Positions 6,958-17,662 of a stretch of 17,748 bases of DNA are shown here, piece by piece. The translations under genes were made by a program, and so were the position numbers. The stretch comes from JABDPF01 sp036351055. GTDB taxonomy: Bacteria; Pseudomonadota; Gammaproteobacteria; Xanthomonadales; SZUA-36. The first letter of the stretch is position 1. Each line of letters opens with the position of its first letter. The DNA lies in contig JAZBOH010000011.1 in assembly GCA_036351055.1 (NCBI GenBank), positions 1 through 17,748 on the forward strand, in the 5' to 3' direction. The notes beneath the pieces are model-generated. The model was given only the letters and a program-made list of their open reading frames with translations, was not told the DNA's origin and searched no databases.

Positions 6958-7004
6958 AAAGGGGCCGGATACATTTAATCGCGAAAAATGTATCCGGCCC
7001 CTTT
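6958..7004. repeat. GGCCGGATAC hairpin, copy 4 (fabI terminator)
   Basis: Perfect 19-bp inverted repeat from AAAGGGGCCGGATACATTT, loop 6977-6985. It lies 16 bp past the fabI stop and has A residues before and T residues after, so it could stop transcription in both directions. Its GGGG begins exactly 143 bp before that of the next copy, the same spacing as copies 1 and 2. Confidence 0.85.
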
Positions 7005-7100
7005 AATTTCTGGCTGCCTTGAGTGCCGTCATTCATTGGACAAACGGCCAAACCAAGCCAATTCAGAGGCATCGCAGGTCACCCACCGGCTGCATTTGTT

Positions 7101-7147
7101 AAAGGGGCCGGATACATTTAAATGGGAAAAATGTATCCGGCCCCTTT
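7101..7147. repeat. GGCCGGATAC hairpin, copy 5
   Basis: Perfect 19-bp inverted repeat, identical in arm sequence to copy 4, loop 7120-7128. It is preceded by CCGGCTGCATTTGTT (7086-7100), which matches the 15 bases before copy 2 at all but two positions. It lies between the fabI terminator hairpin and the ppiD terminator. Confidence 0.85.
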
Positions 7148-7160
7148 ATTTGAACGGTTG

Positions 7161-7187
7161 AAAAAACGGGCCTTTGGAGGCCCGTTT
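7161..7187 (-). terminator. Intrinsic terminator of ppiD
   Basis: Stem AAACGGGCCT/AGGCCCGTTT with a ttgg loop; on the minus strand it is followed by six T. It starts 44 bp after the ppiD stop. Confidence 0.8.
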
Positions 7188-7231
7188 CAACGTTTTTTGT
7201 GTTGCAGTTGATGCCCGCGGTGAATCCTGGA

Positions 7232-9148
7232 CTAACGCAGGCGGTCTTCGAAAACTTCGATGGTTGACTGCGCGCGCAGCATTTCGATGAAGCCCAGGGC
7301 TTCGTCGGTGGCGCTGGCGCTGGCAATGCGGCGGCTGTAGGCCTGGATGCGGGCTACGTCGCCCTCCGCGAGCACGCCGTCGGTGACACGGTCTAGGCGC
7401 ACCACGGCATAGCCTTCACCCACTTCAACCACGGCGGTCGTGGCGTTGCCCTCCTCCGGTTTTTCCATCAGGAACAATTCGCTGCGCAGGCTGCTGTCGA
7501 TCGCCGTCATGGTGCGGGTTGCTGCCTCGTTGACGATCACTTCCAAGGCATTTTCCGCTGCCAGGTCTTCCAGGGCCTCACCCCCTTCCAGGCGCGCCAG
7601 CATCGCTTCTGCAGTCTGGGCAGCGACTTCCATCGCGCGCTGTTCCTGCACGGAGCCCAATACCTGCTCACGTACCTCTGCGAACGGGATGACCTCTACC
7701 GGCAGGTGCTCCTTCAACAGGATCAGCACGATGTGATTGGTATCCAGGTCGACCGGGTCGCTGACCGAATGCTGCCCCAACACCAGGTCGGAGAACGCAG
7801 CGTCCACCACTTCACGGTTGGCAGCGATACCGGATTCAGCCCCGCCGCGTCCAAACGGACCGGCTTCCTGGACTTCCAGGCCCAGCTCTTCGGCCGCAGC
7901 AGACAGCGTGGTCGGATCTTCGTAAATAATGTCGATCAGGCGATCCGCCTGTTCGATAAAGCGGCGCTCATCCGTCTCGGCCTGGTATTCGGCCAGCAGG
8001 ATGTCGCGCGCTTCGGTGAACGTCATGCCTTCAGATGGCCGGATATCGCGCAGCTGGATCACGTGCCAGCCAAAACGGGTCTGCACCGGTTCCGATACCG
8101 GGTTTTCCAGGGACAACTCGTACAGTGCGTCTTCAAAGGCCTGCACCATGTAGCCCGGCTCGATCCAGCCCAGGTCGCCGCCATCGGTGGCCGAACCCAG
8201 GTCCTGTGAATTACCGGTCGCCAGCTGGACGAAATCTTCACCGTCGCGTGCGCGTTGGCTCAATTCCTCGGCCGTCTTGCGGGCGGTTTCTATATCGACC
8301 TGGGGTGCTTCCGGCGCCACCTCGATCAGGATATGCGATGCCAGGCGCGCCTCGGGCGAGATGAAGCGGCCCTGCTGCTCTTCAAAACGAGCCTTGAGTG
8401 ATTCCTCATCGACTTCCACATCGCCACCGATCAACTCTGCATCGAGTTCCAGGTATTCGATAACTACTTGCTCTTTGGACATGTAATCGGCCTGATGATC
8501 CTCATACCAGGCGAGCAATTCCTCTTCCCCAATCACGCTCTCGGTATCTACCACGGCCGGTACCACGACCGCACTGAACGCGCGCGTCTGGTCCTGCAGG
8601 CGGGCATAGTCTTCGAGCTCCCAGCGCGTTGCGATGGCACTCGAACCGATCGCGTTCGGAAACTGGTCCATCACCAGCGAACCGCGCAGATCCATCTCGA
8701 ACTGCTGCGGCGTCAGCCCCTGGGCAGCCAGCCTCTGCTGGTAAACGTCGACATTGAATTCGCCGTCGACCTCGAACGCCGAAAGGCTGCGGATCGACTC
8801 GGCCAGTTTCTCGTCCGTCACGGCCAGGCCGGCGTCAATCGAAACCTGGGCCATCAGTTCTTCATTGATCATCTGGTCCAGGAACTGGCGACGGATGATG
8901 GCCTGGTCGAACAACTCCGGGTCGAACGCCTGGCCCATCTGGGCCTGCAGGCGGCGCCGGTAGTTCTGGAACGCGGCGTTGTAATCGTTGAGCGTGATCT
9001 CCTGGTCATTGACCACCGCCACGGCATTGACCGTGCCGGAAGTGAAGTAGGAGTTCACACCCACGAAAGCAAAAGGAATGATCAGGATGGCAAAAATGAA
9101 AATGGCGATGATGCCATGCAGCCTGTCGCGAATTGACTGAAGAACCAT
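7232..9148 (-). CDS. ppiD: Inner-membrane-anchored folding factor PpiD (SurA_N / parvulin domain)
   Basis: 638-aa protein, similar in length to E. coli PpiD (623). A single N-terminal membrane helix (about residues 13-33) anchors it in the inner membrane, with the body in the periplasm. Residues about 35-260 form the SurA-N-like chaperone region, starting AVAVVNDQEITLNDY. A PpiC/parvulin domain spans about 265-372, with ASHILIEV, a DLGWI segment and FGWHVIQL as landmarks. A C-terminal chaperone lobe follows. PpiD associates with the SecYEG translocon and assists proteins emerging into the periplasm. The ATG at 9148 is preceded by GGAAG. It is last in the lon-hupB-tRNA-ppiD series and has its own terminator. 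Confidence 0.92.
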   Translation of the reverse strand: MVLQSIRDRLHGIIAIFIFAILIIPFAFVGVNSYFTSGTVNAVAVVNDQEITLNDYNAAFQNYRRRLQAQMGQAFDPELFDQAIIRRQFLDQMINEELMAQVSIDAGLAVTDEKLAESIRSLSAFEVDGEFNVDVYQQRLAAQGLTPQQFEMDLRGSLVMDQFPNAIGSSAIATRWELEDYARLQDQTRAFSAVVVPAVVDTESVIGEEELLAWYEDHQADYMSKEQVVIEYLELDAELIGGDVEVDEESLKARFEEQQGRFISPEARLASHILIEVAPEAPQVDIETARKTAEELSQRARDGEDFVQLATGNSQDLGSATDGGDLGWIEPGYMVQAFEDALYELSLENPVSEPVQTRFGWHVIQLRDIRPSEGMTFTEARDILLAEYQAETDERRFIEQADRLIDIIYEDPTTLSAAAEELGLEVQEAGPFGRGGAESGIAANREVVDAAFSDLVLGQHSVSDPVDLDTNHIVLILLKEHLPVEVIPFAEVREQVLGSVQEQRAMEVAAQTAEAMLARLEGGEALEDLAAENALEVIVNEAATRTMTAIDSSLRSELFLMEKPEEGNATTAVVEVGEGYAVVRLDRVTDGVLAEGDVARIQAYSRRIASASATDEALGFIEMLRAQSTIEVFEDRLR

Positions 9149-9203
9149 ATCGTATTACTTCCATATGAAAAAGGCGCCTTGCGGGCGCCCTTCTCGGATT
9201 AAG

Positions 9204-9280
9204 TGGCGGAGTGGACGGGACTCGAACCCGCGACCCCCGGCGTGACAGGCCGGTATTCTAACCAACTGAACTACCACTCC
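9204..9280 (-). tRNA. tRNA-Asp (GTC)
   Basis: 77 nt including an encoded CCA. The acceptor stem is GGAGTGG/CCACTCC, the anticodon loop CTGTCAC carries GTC, and the T-loop is TTCGAGT. The sequence closely follows E. coli tRNA-Asp. It lies between tRNA-Val and ppiD on the same strand and is probably processed from a shared transcript. Confidence 0.97.
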
Positions 9281-9289
9281 GCATATTTC

Positions 9290-9365
9290 TGGTGGGTGCT
9301 GACGGGCTCGAACCGCCGACCCTCGCCTTGTAAGGGCGATGCTCTCCCAACTGAGCTAAGCACCC
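9290..9365 (-). tRNA. tRNA-Val (TAC)
   Basis: 76 nt including an encoded CCA. The acceptor stem is GGGTGCT/AGCACCC and the anticodon loop TTACAA carries TAC. It ends 9 bp upstream of tRNA-Asp on the transcribed strand and begins 13 bp after the hupB stop, so it is embedded in the hupB-ppiD interval. Confidence 0.97.
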
Positions 9366-9378
9366 GTCAGAAGGCGCG

Positions 9379-9651
9379 CTAGTTTACAGCGTCTTTAAGC
9401 GCTTTACCAGCCTTGAAGGCAGGATTTTTTGAGGCGGCAATTTTGATGGTTTCGCCGGTGCGGGGATTGCGGCCAGTGCGTGCTGCGCGGTCGCGAACCG
9501 AGAAGGTTCCGAAACCGACCAGAGATACGGCTGAACCCGCTTTCAGGGCGCCGGTGATGGCATCTACAACGCCGTCCAGGGCACGACCGGCGTCAGCTTT
9601 TGACAGGCCAGCAGATTCGGCGATTGCATCGATAAGATCAGATTTATTCAT
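9379..9651 (-). CDS. hupB: DNA-binding protein HU-beta
   Basis: 90-aa histone-like protein: MNKSDLIDAIAESAGLSKAD at the N-terminus, GFGTFSVRDRAARTGRNPRTG across the beta-arm start (RNPRTGE is the family signature), and a C-terminal KAGKALKDAVN helix. HU dimers bend and compact DNA without sequence preference. The start at 9651 follows GGAG at the usual spacing and gives the canonical length. The reading frame stays open upstream to 9846, but those residues are unrelated to HU and were excluded. The position downstream of lon and before ppiD is conserved in gammaproteobacteria. The 260-bp upstream region holds no promoter I would defend. Confidence 0.97.
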   Translation of the reverse strand: MNKSDLIDAIAESAGLSKADAGRALDGVVDAITGALKAGSAVSLVGFGTFSVRDRAARTGRNPRTGETIKIAASKNPAFKAGKALKDAVN

Positions 9652-9914
9652 TCTTGCACTCCATTGATTATGATGTGTAGGCGGTAAGTTTAGTTTATCC
9701 CACGGCAAATTCAGACCACCGACATTCAGACCCTGTCGGCTTATTTTGTTTGCTTCGAAAGTTTCGGCAACTCCCTGAAAGCCTTGTATGCCAAGGCCTG
9801 CAAGCCGTGACGGAATACTAATACCTCTTTCCCCCAGGCGCAACACGTTTTCGCCTGATACTTAAAGGTTATTGCTTAACTGGTCGTGGCAAGTGACTCA
9901 ATGATCAGGAAAAG

Positions 9915-9994
9915 CAGGGTTTTTGCCCTGGAAGCGGGCTTGGCTGGCGACGGGTCCGGATGGTCCGAATCTGTCGCCAGCCAGGTCCGCTTCC
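9915..9994 (-). terminator. Large stem-loop plus small hairpin after lon (probable terminator region)
   Basis: A long interrupted stem forms from GGAAGCGG (9930-9937) with CCGCTTCC (9987-9994) and TGGCTGGCGAC (9941-9951) with GTCGCCAGCCA (9973-9983), separated by 3x3-nt internal loops and a 21-nt apical loop. Directly past it on the minus strand, CAGGG/CCCTG (9915-9930) forms a small hairpin followed by CTTTT. It begins 10 bp after the lon stop. The rest of the gap to hupB (9652-9914) shows only a 6-bp hairpin at 9835-9857 and no other recognisable element. Confidence 0.55.
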
Positions 9995-10003
9995 GGCCAT
10001 GGG

Positions 10004-12424
<2,421 letters not shown>

Positions 12425-12505
12425 TTATTCCTCTCCGGTATCCCGTTATTTTGGCCTTCGCGGCTTTCAGGATCCCCTGTTCAAATCATAGCAGTCTGTG
12501 AGCAC

Positions 12506-12533
12506 ATATTGGCCCAAAGCGAAATTTTTCAAG
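12506..12533 (-). promoter_or_regulatory. Candidate sigma-32 (heat-shock) promoter of lon
   Basis: On the minus strand CTTGAAA (12527-12533) matches the sigma-32 -35 element. After a 13-bp spacer comes GCCAATAT (12506-12513), which matches CCCCATnT at the key positions. The start would be near 12499, about 75 nt upstream of the lon ATG. Sigma-32 control of lon is established in E. coli; its use here is inferred from the motif. Confidence 0.65.
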
Positions 12534-12652
12534 TTCAAAACGCGCAGGCCGGCGCGAACCGGCAGGCAGCCCGGCCTGGCCCGGCCCGGGCACTGCTGCC
12601 TTTTCCGTTTGCACCGTCCAAGGGAAAATACGTACCGTTTGTCGTTTCAGAC

Positions 12653-12681
12653 TTGCCTGCAGCGGCAAAATTCAGCATGAT
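12653..12681 (+). promoter_or_regulatory. Possible promoter for the small-protein pair
   Basis: TTGCCT (12653-12658), 17-bp spacer, CATGAT (12676-12681); each hexamer matches the sigma-70 consensus at 4 of 6. It is the best-spaced pair I see in the 392-bp gap between the divergent lon and 12817 gene. A GC-rich stretch at 12541-12600 precedes it. Confidence 0.25.
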
Positions 12682-12731
12682 GTGCTCACGTGCCGACCAA
12701 AGGGGGTCTGCAGGTACGTATTTATAAGGAA

Positions 12732-12756
12732 AAGATCAAAAGGACATCTTGATCTT
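12732..12756. repeat. 8-bp dyad in the leader of the small-protein pair
   Basis: AAGATCAA (12732-12739) and TTGATCTT (12749-12756) are perfect inverted repeats around a 9-nt centre. It lies 61 bp before the ATG at 12817. It may be an operator or an RNA stem. Confidence 0.45.
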
Positions 12757-12816
12757 CAAACCTTGCTATATGGGATCATGGATTGGTTCCAGGCCAGGCG
12801 AGAAAGGAGAATCAAG

Positions 12817-13227
12817 ATGGAAGCCATCTACTTTTTTGCCGGAATTGCTGTACTCCTCGCAGCGAACTATCTTGCTATACGACGTATTGACGCCAAGAGC
12901 TATCTTCGTCCGCCCAATTCGCGGATCAAGGAGTTCTGGATTCAGTCGCGCGAGGAACAGACTTCCAAACCCACGTCCAAACCGCCACTGAGCCGCCCGG
13001 AACTGCGCGAGCAGAAGTACGTCGAGTGGTTCACCCAGGGATTGACCGAAATCCAGCGGGCCGAGAAAGCGCGGAAAATTGAAGCGGCGCAACGCAAGTA
13101 CGAAGACGAGCACCCGGCCTTTGTGGGTGTTGCCATCGTGCATGAGGAAGAACCCGCCATCAAGGACAGCAAGCACAAACCAGAGAAAAACATCGACCGG
13201 TGGTACCGCACTGCGGCCAACGGCTAA
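12817..13227 (+). CDS. Small membrane-anchored protein of unknown function (paralog 1)
   Basis: 136-aa protein that I do not recognise. Residues about 3-21 (AIYFFAGIAVLLAANYLAI) form a single membrane helix with a short N-terminus. A positively charged RRIDAKSYLR segment follows, then a long charged, K/R/E-rich region that includes RPELREQKYVEWFTQ and a likely helix QRAEKARKIEAAQRKYEDE. With the basic flank after the helix, the C-terminal part is predicted to be cytosolic. The ATG is preceded by AAAGGAG; the frame is open to 12682, but that extension lacks a good start signal. The next gene encodes a similar protein 29 bp downstream. It sits on the strand opposite to lon and clpX. Its coding quality is supported by the paralog and by the ribosome-binding site. 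The link to proteolysis is position only. Confidence 0.75.
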   Translation: MEAIYFFAGIAVLLAANYLAIRRIDAKSYLRPPNSRIKEFWIQSREEQTSKPTSKPPLSRPELREQKYVEWFTQGLTEIQRAEKARKIEAAQRKYEDEHPAFVGVAIVHEEEPAIKDSKHKPEKNIDRWYRTAANG

Positions 13228-13256
13228 GGGAAAAATTTAACAAGGGGAAACAAAAA

Positions 13257-13580
13257 ATGGGGACTTTATACTTTTTGTTGCCGATTGTCGGCATCACTGC
13301 CCTCCTGTTCTTCGTCATAAAGCAAATTGAAGCCAAGAGCTATCTGCGGCGCAAGGTCGAGGCTGACTTCGTACGCGAAAAAGAAAGGAAAGAACTGAGA
13401 CTCACGCCCGTCGAACGCCAGGAACACCGCTACGTCGACTGGTACACCCAGCAGAACATCGAAAGAAAACTGCGGGCTCGGCAAGCCGAGAATGACGACA
13501 ACTGCCCGGTAGCCGCCAGCTTCGTACCCGAAGGCGTGGCCTACCGTCCGCAGCCTCTCCGCCGCATGGCGCGCATGTAG
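13257..13580 (+). CDS. Small membrane-anchored protein of unknown function (paralog 2)
   Basis: 107-aa protein that resembles the gene just upstream. An N-terminal membrane helix (about 3-21, TLYFLLPIVGITALLFFVI) is followed by KQIEAKSYLR, matching RRIDAKSYLR in paralog 1. Then comes a charged region with ERQEHRYVDWYTQ, matching LREQKYVEWFTQ, and a basic helix ERKLRARQ. The C-terminal 30 residues (NCPVAASFVPEGVAY onward) are unrelated to paralog 1. An AAGGGGAAAC ribosome-binding site precedes the ATG at 13257. The two genes probably form an operon that ends at the hairpin 13622-13665. Function unknown; the shared motif (I/L)xxI(D/E)AKSYLR plus (Y)V(E/D)W(F/Y)TQ would be the search seed. Confidence 0.75.
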   Translation: MGTLYFLLPIVGITALLFFVIKQIEAKSYLRRKVEADFVREKERKELRLTPVERQEHRYVDWYTQQNIERKLRARQAENDDNCPVAASFVPEGVAYRPQPLRRMARM

Positions 13581-13621
13581 CCAGTTGGTGCGGCGAAAGC
13601 TGCGATTTTTTCGGGGGGGAT

Positions 13622-13665
13622 AAAAACGGGGCCGGATACGTTCTTGCGTATCCGGCCCCGTTTTT
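13622..13665. repeat. GGCCGGATAC hairpin, copy 6 (bidirectional terminator)
   Basis: Perfect 19-bp inverted repeat AAAAACGGGGCCGGATACG with a 6-nt loop (13641-13646). A5 precedes and T6 follows, so it can terminate both the small-protein operon (plus) and clpX (minus, whose stop is 10 bp away). The arm ends GATACG/CGTATC replace GATACA/TGTATC of other copies with pairing kept. Confidence 0.85.
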
Positions 13666-13675
13666 TAACTACGAA

Positions 13676-14950
<1,275 letters not shown>

Positions 14951-15010
14951 GGCGCCTATCTAATTCCATTTATGGGTTTATTGACTATCACAGTGAAAAT
15001 ACTACCTTTT

Positions 15011-15649
15011 TTAACCCTTGGAGTCGATAGCCCTGTTTTCAAATACCTTGTCGACCAGGCCGTAATCCAGTGCCTGCGCCGGATCCATGAAGTTGTCACG
15101 CTCGGTATCGCGGGCGATGGTCTCCACTTCCTGGCCGGTATGTGCGGCGAGCAGTTCGTTCAGTTGCTGGCGCGTCTTGAGGATTTCGCGGGCATGGATG
15201 TCGATATCCGTCGCCTGGCCCTGGAAGCCGCCCAGCGGCTGGTGGATCATCACGCGTGAATGCGGCAGGCAGTAACGCTTGTCCTTGGCGCCCGCCGCCA
15301 GCAGCACCGCGCCCATGCTGGCCGCCTGGCCGATGCACATGGTGCTGACGTCACAGCGGATGAACTGCATGGTGTCGTAAATCGCCAGGCCGGCGCTGAC
15401 CACGCCGCCGGGGCTGTTGATGTACAGGTTGATGTCCTTGTCCGGGTTCTCCGATTCGAGAAACAGCAGTTGCGCCACGACCAGGTTGGCCATGTGGTCT
15501 TCGATCGGACCGACAATGAAAATGACACGATCTTTCAGCAGGCGCGAATAGATATCGTAGGCGCGCTCGCCGCGGGAGCTCTGCTCCACAACCATCGGCA
15601 CCAGGTTAAGCGCCTGCGTATCGAATGCTCCGTTTCTGCTGTCGTTCAT
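15011..15649 (-). CDS. clpP: ATP-dependent Clp protease proteolytic subunit ClpP
   Basis: 212-aa serine protease that forms the two-ring, 14-subunit ClpP barrel. The catalytic triad is S111 (GQAASMGA), H136 (MIHQPLGG) and D185 (ERDNFM), numbered exactly as in the E. coli precursor. The oxyanion-region strand INSPGGVVSAG is intact. The N-terminal extension ALNLVPMVVEQSSRGERAYDIYSRLL holds the processing site before the MVVEQ segment. The ATG at 15649 follows GGAGCGAGAC. It begins 36 bp after the tig stop, consistent with a tig-clpP-clpX operon. Confidence 0.98.
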   Translation of the reverse strand: MNDSRNGAFDTQALNLVPMVVEQSSRGERAYDIYSRLLKDRVIFIVGPIEDHMANLVVAQLLFLESENPDKDINLYINSPGGVVSAGLAIYDTMQFIRCDVSTMCIGQAASMGAVLLAAGAKDKRYCLPHSRVMIHQPLGGFQGQATDIDIHAREILKTRQQLNELLAAHTGQEVETIARDTERDNFMDPAQALDYGLVDKVFENRAIDSKG

Positions 15650-15685
15650 GTCTCGCTCCGTCGTTTGCTGGGGTTTCCCTTATCC

Positions 15686-16999
15686 TCAGCCGCCTTGCGT
15701 GGCGCCTGCGATAACTTCCTGGAAACTCATGTCCTTGGGCGTCACTTTAGCGTTTTCAAGTACCCAGTCAACCACCTGCTCTTCCAGAACCGAGCTTTCG
15801 ACCTGCTGTAACAGGCGCTGGTTGCTGTAATAGAGCTGGACCACTTCGGCCGGCTGTTCGTAAGTGCTGGCCACGGTATTGATGGCCTCGCGCACCCTGG
15901 CGCCGTCCACGCGGATGCTGTTCTGTTGCGCCAGTTCACCCATCATCAGGCCGGCGCGCACGCGCTGCTCCGCTTGCGGCATGAACTGTTCGGCCAGCTT
16001 GAGCACCAGTTCCTGGTCGGGCTCCTGGCCCTGCGAAGACAGGATCTGCGCCGCCATTCCGGCCGCCTCGTCACGGACCACGGCATTCGGTACTTCCAGG
16101 TCGGGAACGGATTTGACCAGTTCGTCGACCAGCTTTGTTTTCAGCACGGTAGTCGTGGCCTGCTTGAGTTCGCGCTCGAGGTTGCCGCGGATTTCTTCTC
16201 TCAGCGCTTCGATGGTGGCGTCTTCGATACCAAAGCTCTGGATGAACGCTTCATCGACTTCCGGCACATTGGGCTCGGAAACTTTGACCACCTTCAGCTC
16301 GGCCTTGGCCTTGCTGCCGGCCAGGGAGGCTTCTTTAAAGCCCTCCGGGAAAGCCAGTTTCTTTTTCTTGTCGGCACCGGCTTCCAGGCCGGTCAGCACC
16401 TTGTCCAGTTCTTCAAAACCGGAACCCCCGATCACCACGGACATGCGCCTGTAACCCTCTTCGGGCACCCGGCCTTCTTCGCCTTCGGCAGCAAAGTCCA
16501 GGATGACCTGGTCGCCCTCTTGCGCGGCACGTTCGACCTCTTCCCAGGTCCTGCGCTGTTCACGCAGGGTTTTCAGCATTTCTTCGACATCGGCATCGGT
16601 CACCTCGGCTTGCGGGCGCTCGATCGCCAGGGCACCCACGTCGATCGTATCGATCTCGGGGTAAACCTCGACCATCACCTCGAACTCGAGGTCGCCGTTG
16701 TCCAGGTCCCGGGGCGCCGAATCCAGGCGCGGCATCGAGGCGGGACGGAGTTCTTCATCCATGATCGCCTGCTGGATGCTGGTCTGCATCGCGTCATTGA
16801 CGATCTCCTGGCGGGCCTGCGCACCATAACGCTGCTTGACCACGCTCATCGGCACGCGGCCGGGGCGGAATCCCTTGATGCGAACGGTTTTAACCAGTTC
16901 TTTGAGTTTGCCAGCGACCTTGTCGTTGATTTCGTCGCCGGGAACCTGGATTGTCAGCTTACGCTCCAACCCTCCGGTGTTTTCTACAGAGACTTGCAT
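15686..16999 (-). CDS. tig: Trigger factor (ribosome-associated chaperone / peptidyl-prolyl isomerase)
   Basis: 437-aa trigger factor (E. coli 432). The N-terminal domain begins MQVSVENTGGLERKLTI and has the ribosome-docking loop GFRPGRVP near residue 45, matching the GFRKGKVP signature. The middle FKBP-type isomerase domain is at about 155-240 (GDQVILDFAAEGEEG...GSGFEELDKVLTGL). The C-terminal chaperone arms follow to the end. The start at 16999 matches the family N-terminus. The frame is open upstream to 17128, but that extension runs through tRNA-Leu and was rejected. The ribosome-binding site is weak (AGG far from the ATG). It lies 51 bp after tRNA-Leu on the same strand and heads the tig-clpP-clpX group. 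Confidence 0.97.
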   Translation of the reverse strand: MQVSVENTGGLERKLTIQVPGDEINDKVAGKLKELVKTVRIKGFRPGRVPMSVVKQRYGAQARQEIVNDAMQTSIQQAIMDEELRPASMPRLDSAPRDLDNGDLEFEVMVEVYPEIDTIDVGALAIERPQAEVTDADVEEMLKTLREQRRTWEEVERAAQEGDQVILDFAAEGEEGRVPEEGYRRMSVVIGGSGFEELDKVLTGLEAGADKKKKLAFPEGFKEASLAGSKAKAELKVVKVSEPNVPEVDEAFIQSFGIEDATIEALREEIRGNLERELKQATTTVLKTKLVDELVKSVPDLEVPNAVVRDEAAGMAAQILSSQGQEPDQELVLKLAEQFMPQAEQRVRAGLMMGELAQQNSIRVDGARVREAINTVASTYEQPAEVVQLYYSNQRLLQQVESSVLEEQVVDWVLENAKVTPKDMSFQEVIAGATQGG

Positions 17000-17049
17000 A
17001 GTGATGATTAAACCTGTCGATGATGAATGAGGCGGCGTGGCAAGACCAG

Positions 17050-17135
<86 letters not shown>

Positions 17136-17149
17136 CGTGGTGGAAAAAA

Positions 17150-17225
17150 TGGTGGGCCATCTAGGACTCGAACCTAGAACCAATAGATTAAGAGTCTACT
17201 GCTCTGCCAATTGAGCTAATGGCCC
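17150..17225 (-). tRNA. tRNA-Lys (CTT)
   Basis: 76 nt including encoded CCA; acceptor stem GGGCCAT/ATGGCCC. The anticodon loop CTCTTAA gives CTT, which reads AAG only, so the cell must also have a TTT lysine tRNA elsewhere. The body otherwise follows bacterial tRNA-Lys. It sits 15 bp upstream of tRNA-Leu on the transcribed strand. Confidence 0.95.
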
Positions 17226-17230
17226 ATAAA

Positions 17231-17307
17231 TGGGGTGGACGATGGGGCTCGAACCCACGACCGCCGGAATCACAATCCGGAGCTCTACCAACTGAGCTAC
17301 GTCCACC
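17231..17307 (-). tRNA. tRNA-His (GTG)
   Basis: 77 nt including encoded CCA and the extra 5' G (G-1, encoded at 17307) typical of tRNA-His, opposite C73. The acceptor stem is GTGGACG/CGTCCAC and the anticodon loop TTGTGAT gives GTG. It lies 5 bp upstream of tRNA-Lys; the order His-Lys-Leu suggests one precursor transcript. Confidence 0.97.
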
Positions 17308-17346
17308 ATAAATACAGGGGCGATATTCTACCCTGTTTTCTTACAT

Positions 17347-17411
17347 TGTTGGAGCGGCTTTAGCCGCGATTTTCTTTTTCGCAAAAAATCGCGGCTAAAG
17401 CCGCTCCAACA
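17347..17411. repeat. Inverted REP pair (BIME-like)
   Basis: Perfect 27-bp inverted repeat, arms 17347-17373 and 17385-17411, with an 11-nt centre. Each arm carries TTGGAGCGGCTTTAGCCGCGA, itself an imperfect palindrome (GCGGCTTTAGCCGC). This resembles the REP sequences of Pseudomonas and Xanthomonadaceae (GGAGCGGnnTnnnCCGCGA). Two REPs facing each other form a BIME. It lies between tRNA-His and the 192-bp tandem repeat. No REP-associated transposase gene is in the window. Confidence 0.85.
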
Positions 17412-17470
17412 TTCAATTCCTGTTTCGAACCGGCCATTCCCAAACCGGCAAAAAAAAGCCGTTTTTGAAA

Positions 17471-17498
17471 TGGCGCGCCCGGCAGGACTTGATTCAGC
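17471..17498 (-). other. Degenerate tRNA-Arg-like 3' end, repeat unit 1
   Basis: On the minus strand the 17 bases TCCTGCCGGGCGCGCCA match the T-stem 3' strand, acceptor strand, discriminator G and CCA of a bacterial tRNA-Arg of the CCG type as I recall it. The 11 bases before them (GCTGAATCAAG) are a mutated T-stem/loop. The rest of a tRNA is absent, so it is not a functional tRNA. The orientation is the same as tRNA-His, -Lys and -Leu. Confidence 0.6.
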
Positions 17499-17662
17499 AG
17501 TCGCTGCGCGGCGCTTCTTTCGCGCTGCACGCGAAAACCGCCCCGCTCCGCGGGCATTAATGAGATTCTCGCAAGCCTTCGGCTTGTCTCGAATCTGCGC
17601 CGGTTCAATTCCTGCCTCGAACAGGCCGTTTTAAAACCGGCAAAAAAAAGCCGTTTTTAAAA

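Noticed and set aside
9652..9846. N-terminal extension of hupB (frame open to 9846)
   Set aside because: HU is about 90 residues and starts MNKSDLI; the extension is unrelated and a GGAG site sits just before 9651.
12682..12816. 45-codon upstream extension of the first small membrane protein
   Set aside because: It would bury the membrane helix behind an unrelated segment, and AAAGGAG is correctly spaced before the ATG at 12817.
15926..17011. 361-codon open frame on plus, antisense to tig
   Set aside because: His/Phe/Gln-rich shadow of the trigger factor gene; no start signal and no motif.
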